A DNA stretch of 64,000 nt, taken from SAR86 cluster bacterium (GTDB lineage: Bacteria > Pseudomonadota > Gammaproteobacteria > Magnimaribacterales > AG-339-G14). The position numbers and the translations under genes were made by a program. The stretch lies in assembly GCA_028135785.1 (NCBI GenBank), contig JAOIHS010000003.1:1-64000 (forward strand). The letters are read 5' to 3'. Shown here one piece after another: positions 63,925-64,000 of the stretch (its first letter is position 1; every line of letters begins with the position of its first letter). The notes under the pieces are model-generated. The model made no database searches. It was not told the origin of the DNA and worked only from the letters and a program-made list of their open reading frames with translations.

Positions 63925-64000
63925 ATGGATTTAGGAATATCAGGTAAAAAGGCAATTGTGTGTGCTTCAAGCAGAGGCTTAGGCAAAGCTTGTGCTGAAG
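63925..64000 (+). CDS. SDR oxidoreductase, 3' truncated by window edge
   Basis: Only 25 codons: MDLGISGKKAIVCASSRGLGKACAE. The xxSSRGLGKA turn is the NAD(P)-binding loop of the SDR family (3-oxoacyl-ACP-reductase-like subgroup). CAGGAGAAAAT precedes the ATG. Divergent from the TonB receptor, so they may share a regulatory region. The catalytic part lies outside the window. Confidence 0.85.
   Translation, partial: MDLGISGKKAIVCASSRGLGKACAE

Noticed and set aside
1-64000. CRISPR arrays, insertion sequences, prophage or integrase
   Set aside because: I saw no regular direct repeats with spacers, no transposase or integrase motifs and no flanking inverted repeats.

Overview
This is an AT-rich, tightly packed chromosomal window (GC by eye in the low 30s percent) from what looks like a streamlined marine gammaproteobacterium of the SAR86 type. 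The lineage is inferred from several features together: csrA followed directly by tRNA-Arg(ACG), a gammaproteobacterial arrangement; TonB-dependent uptake; many short-chain dehydrogenases, acyl-CoA enzymes, a P450 and haloalkane dehalogenases; very short intergenic gaps; and five tail-to-tail gene overlaps. I see no insertion sequence, prophage, CRISPR array or rRNA.

Layout. 1-8.9 kb: a PQQ-type sugar dehydrogenase cut by the window edge, a small membrane protein, an HD-domain metalloprotein, an SDR, then a block of two GPH-type MFS symporters around a rhomboid protease and a DUF3604 metalloenzyme. 8.9-15.3 kb: BolA, the tRNA hydroxylase TrhO and an RND exporter overlap one another; then alpha-methylacyl-CoA racemase, TatD nuclease and a TesB-like thioesterase. 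15.3-19 kb: a MoxR ATPase with a CoxE-like VWA protein, followed by an ABC-2 exporter pair. 19-20.4 kb: tRNA-Ser(GGA), an acyltransferase, csrA (57 aa) and tRNA-Arg(ACG). 20.5-24.8 kb: cytochrome P450, MscS channel, unknown protein, PurU, VOC protein.

24.8-34 kb (minus strand) is one near-continuous run: a YwaF-like membrane protein, peptidyl-dipeptidase Dcp, a long GST, a FATP-type acyl-CoA ligase, a tandem GST-kappa/HCCA-isomerase-fold protein, an unlisted 41-aa basic protein, and a cystathionine beta-synthase/gamma-lyase pair (reverse transsulfuration). 34.4-39.9 kb is an acyl-CoA degradation module: SDR, AMP ligase, SDR and enoyl-CoA hydratase, divergent from a 3-hydroxyacyl-CoA-dehydrogenase-like SDR and an AhpD-like protein. 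40-49 kb holds a TIGR03643 protein, two haloalkane dehalogenase homologues of different subfamilies, a 26-aa mini-lipoprotein ORF, a ThDP enzyme with an HbpS/GlcG protein, a CBM9-DUF5916 outer-membrane protein, an EamA exporter and a CREST (alkaline-ceramidase-like) membrane hydrolase. 49.4-55.7 kb holds oligopeptidase B, an AGCS symporter with a large insert, a glutaredoxin, a MAPEG gene broken by one in-frame stop, and a ferritin-like gene with a Fur-box-like site. 55.8-60.4 kb is a Sit/Yfe-type Fe/Mn ABC operon headed by a DUF6607 gene. The window ends with a TetR regulator, a clear bidirectional terminator, a TonB receptor and the start of a divergent SDR.

Together the genes suggest a heterotroph that takes up lipid-like, aromatic or halogenated organics through TonB receptors, activates them with CoA and oxidises them, makes cysteine from methionine, and manages iron/manganese with a Sit-type importer and a ferritin-like protein. 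The points most worth checking are the intact ACER-type metal site in the CREST protein, the DUF6607-sit operon, the broken MAPEG gene, the mini-lipoprotein ORF, the two dehalogenases and the head-to-head gene pair with start codons one base apart.
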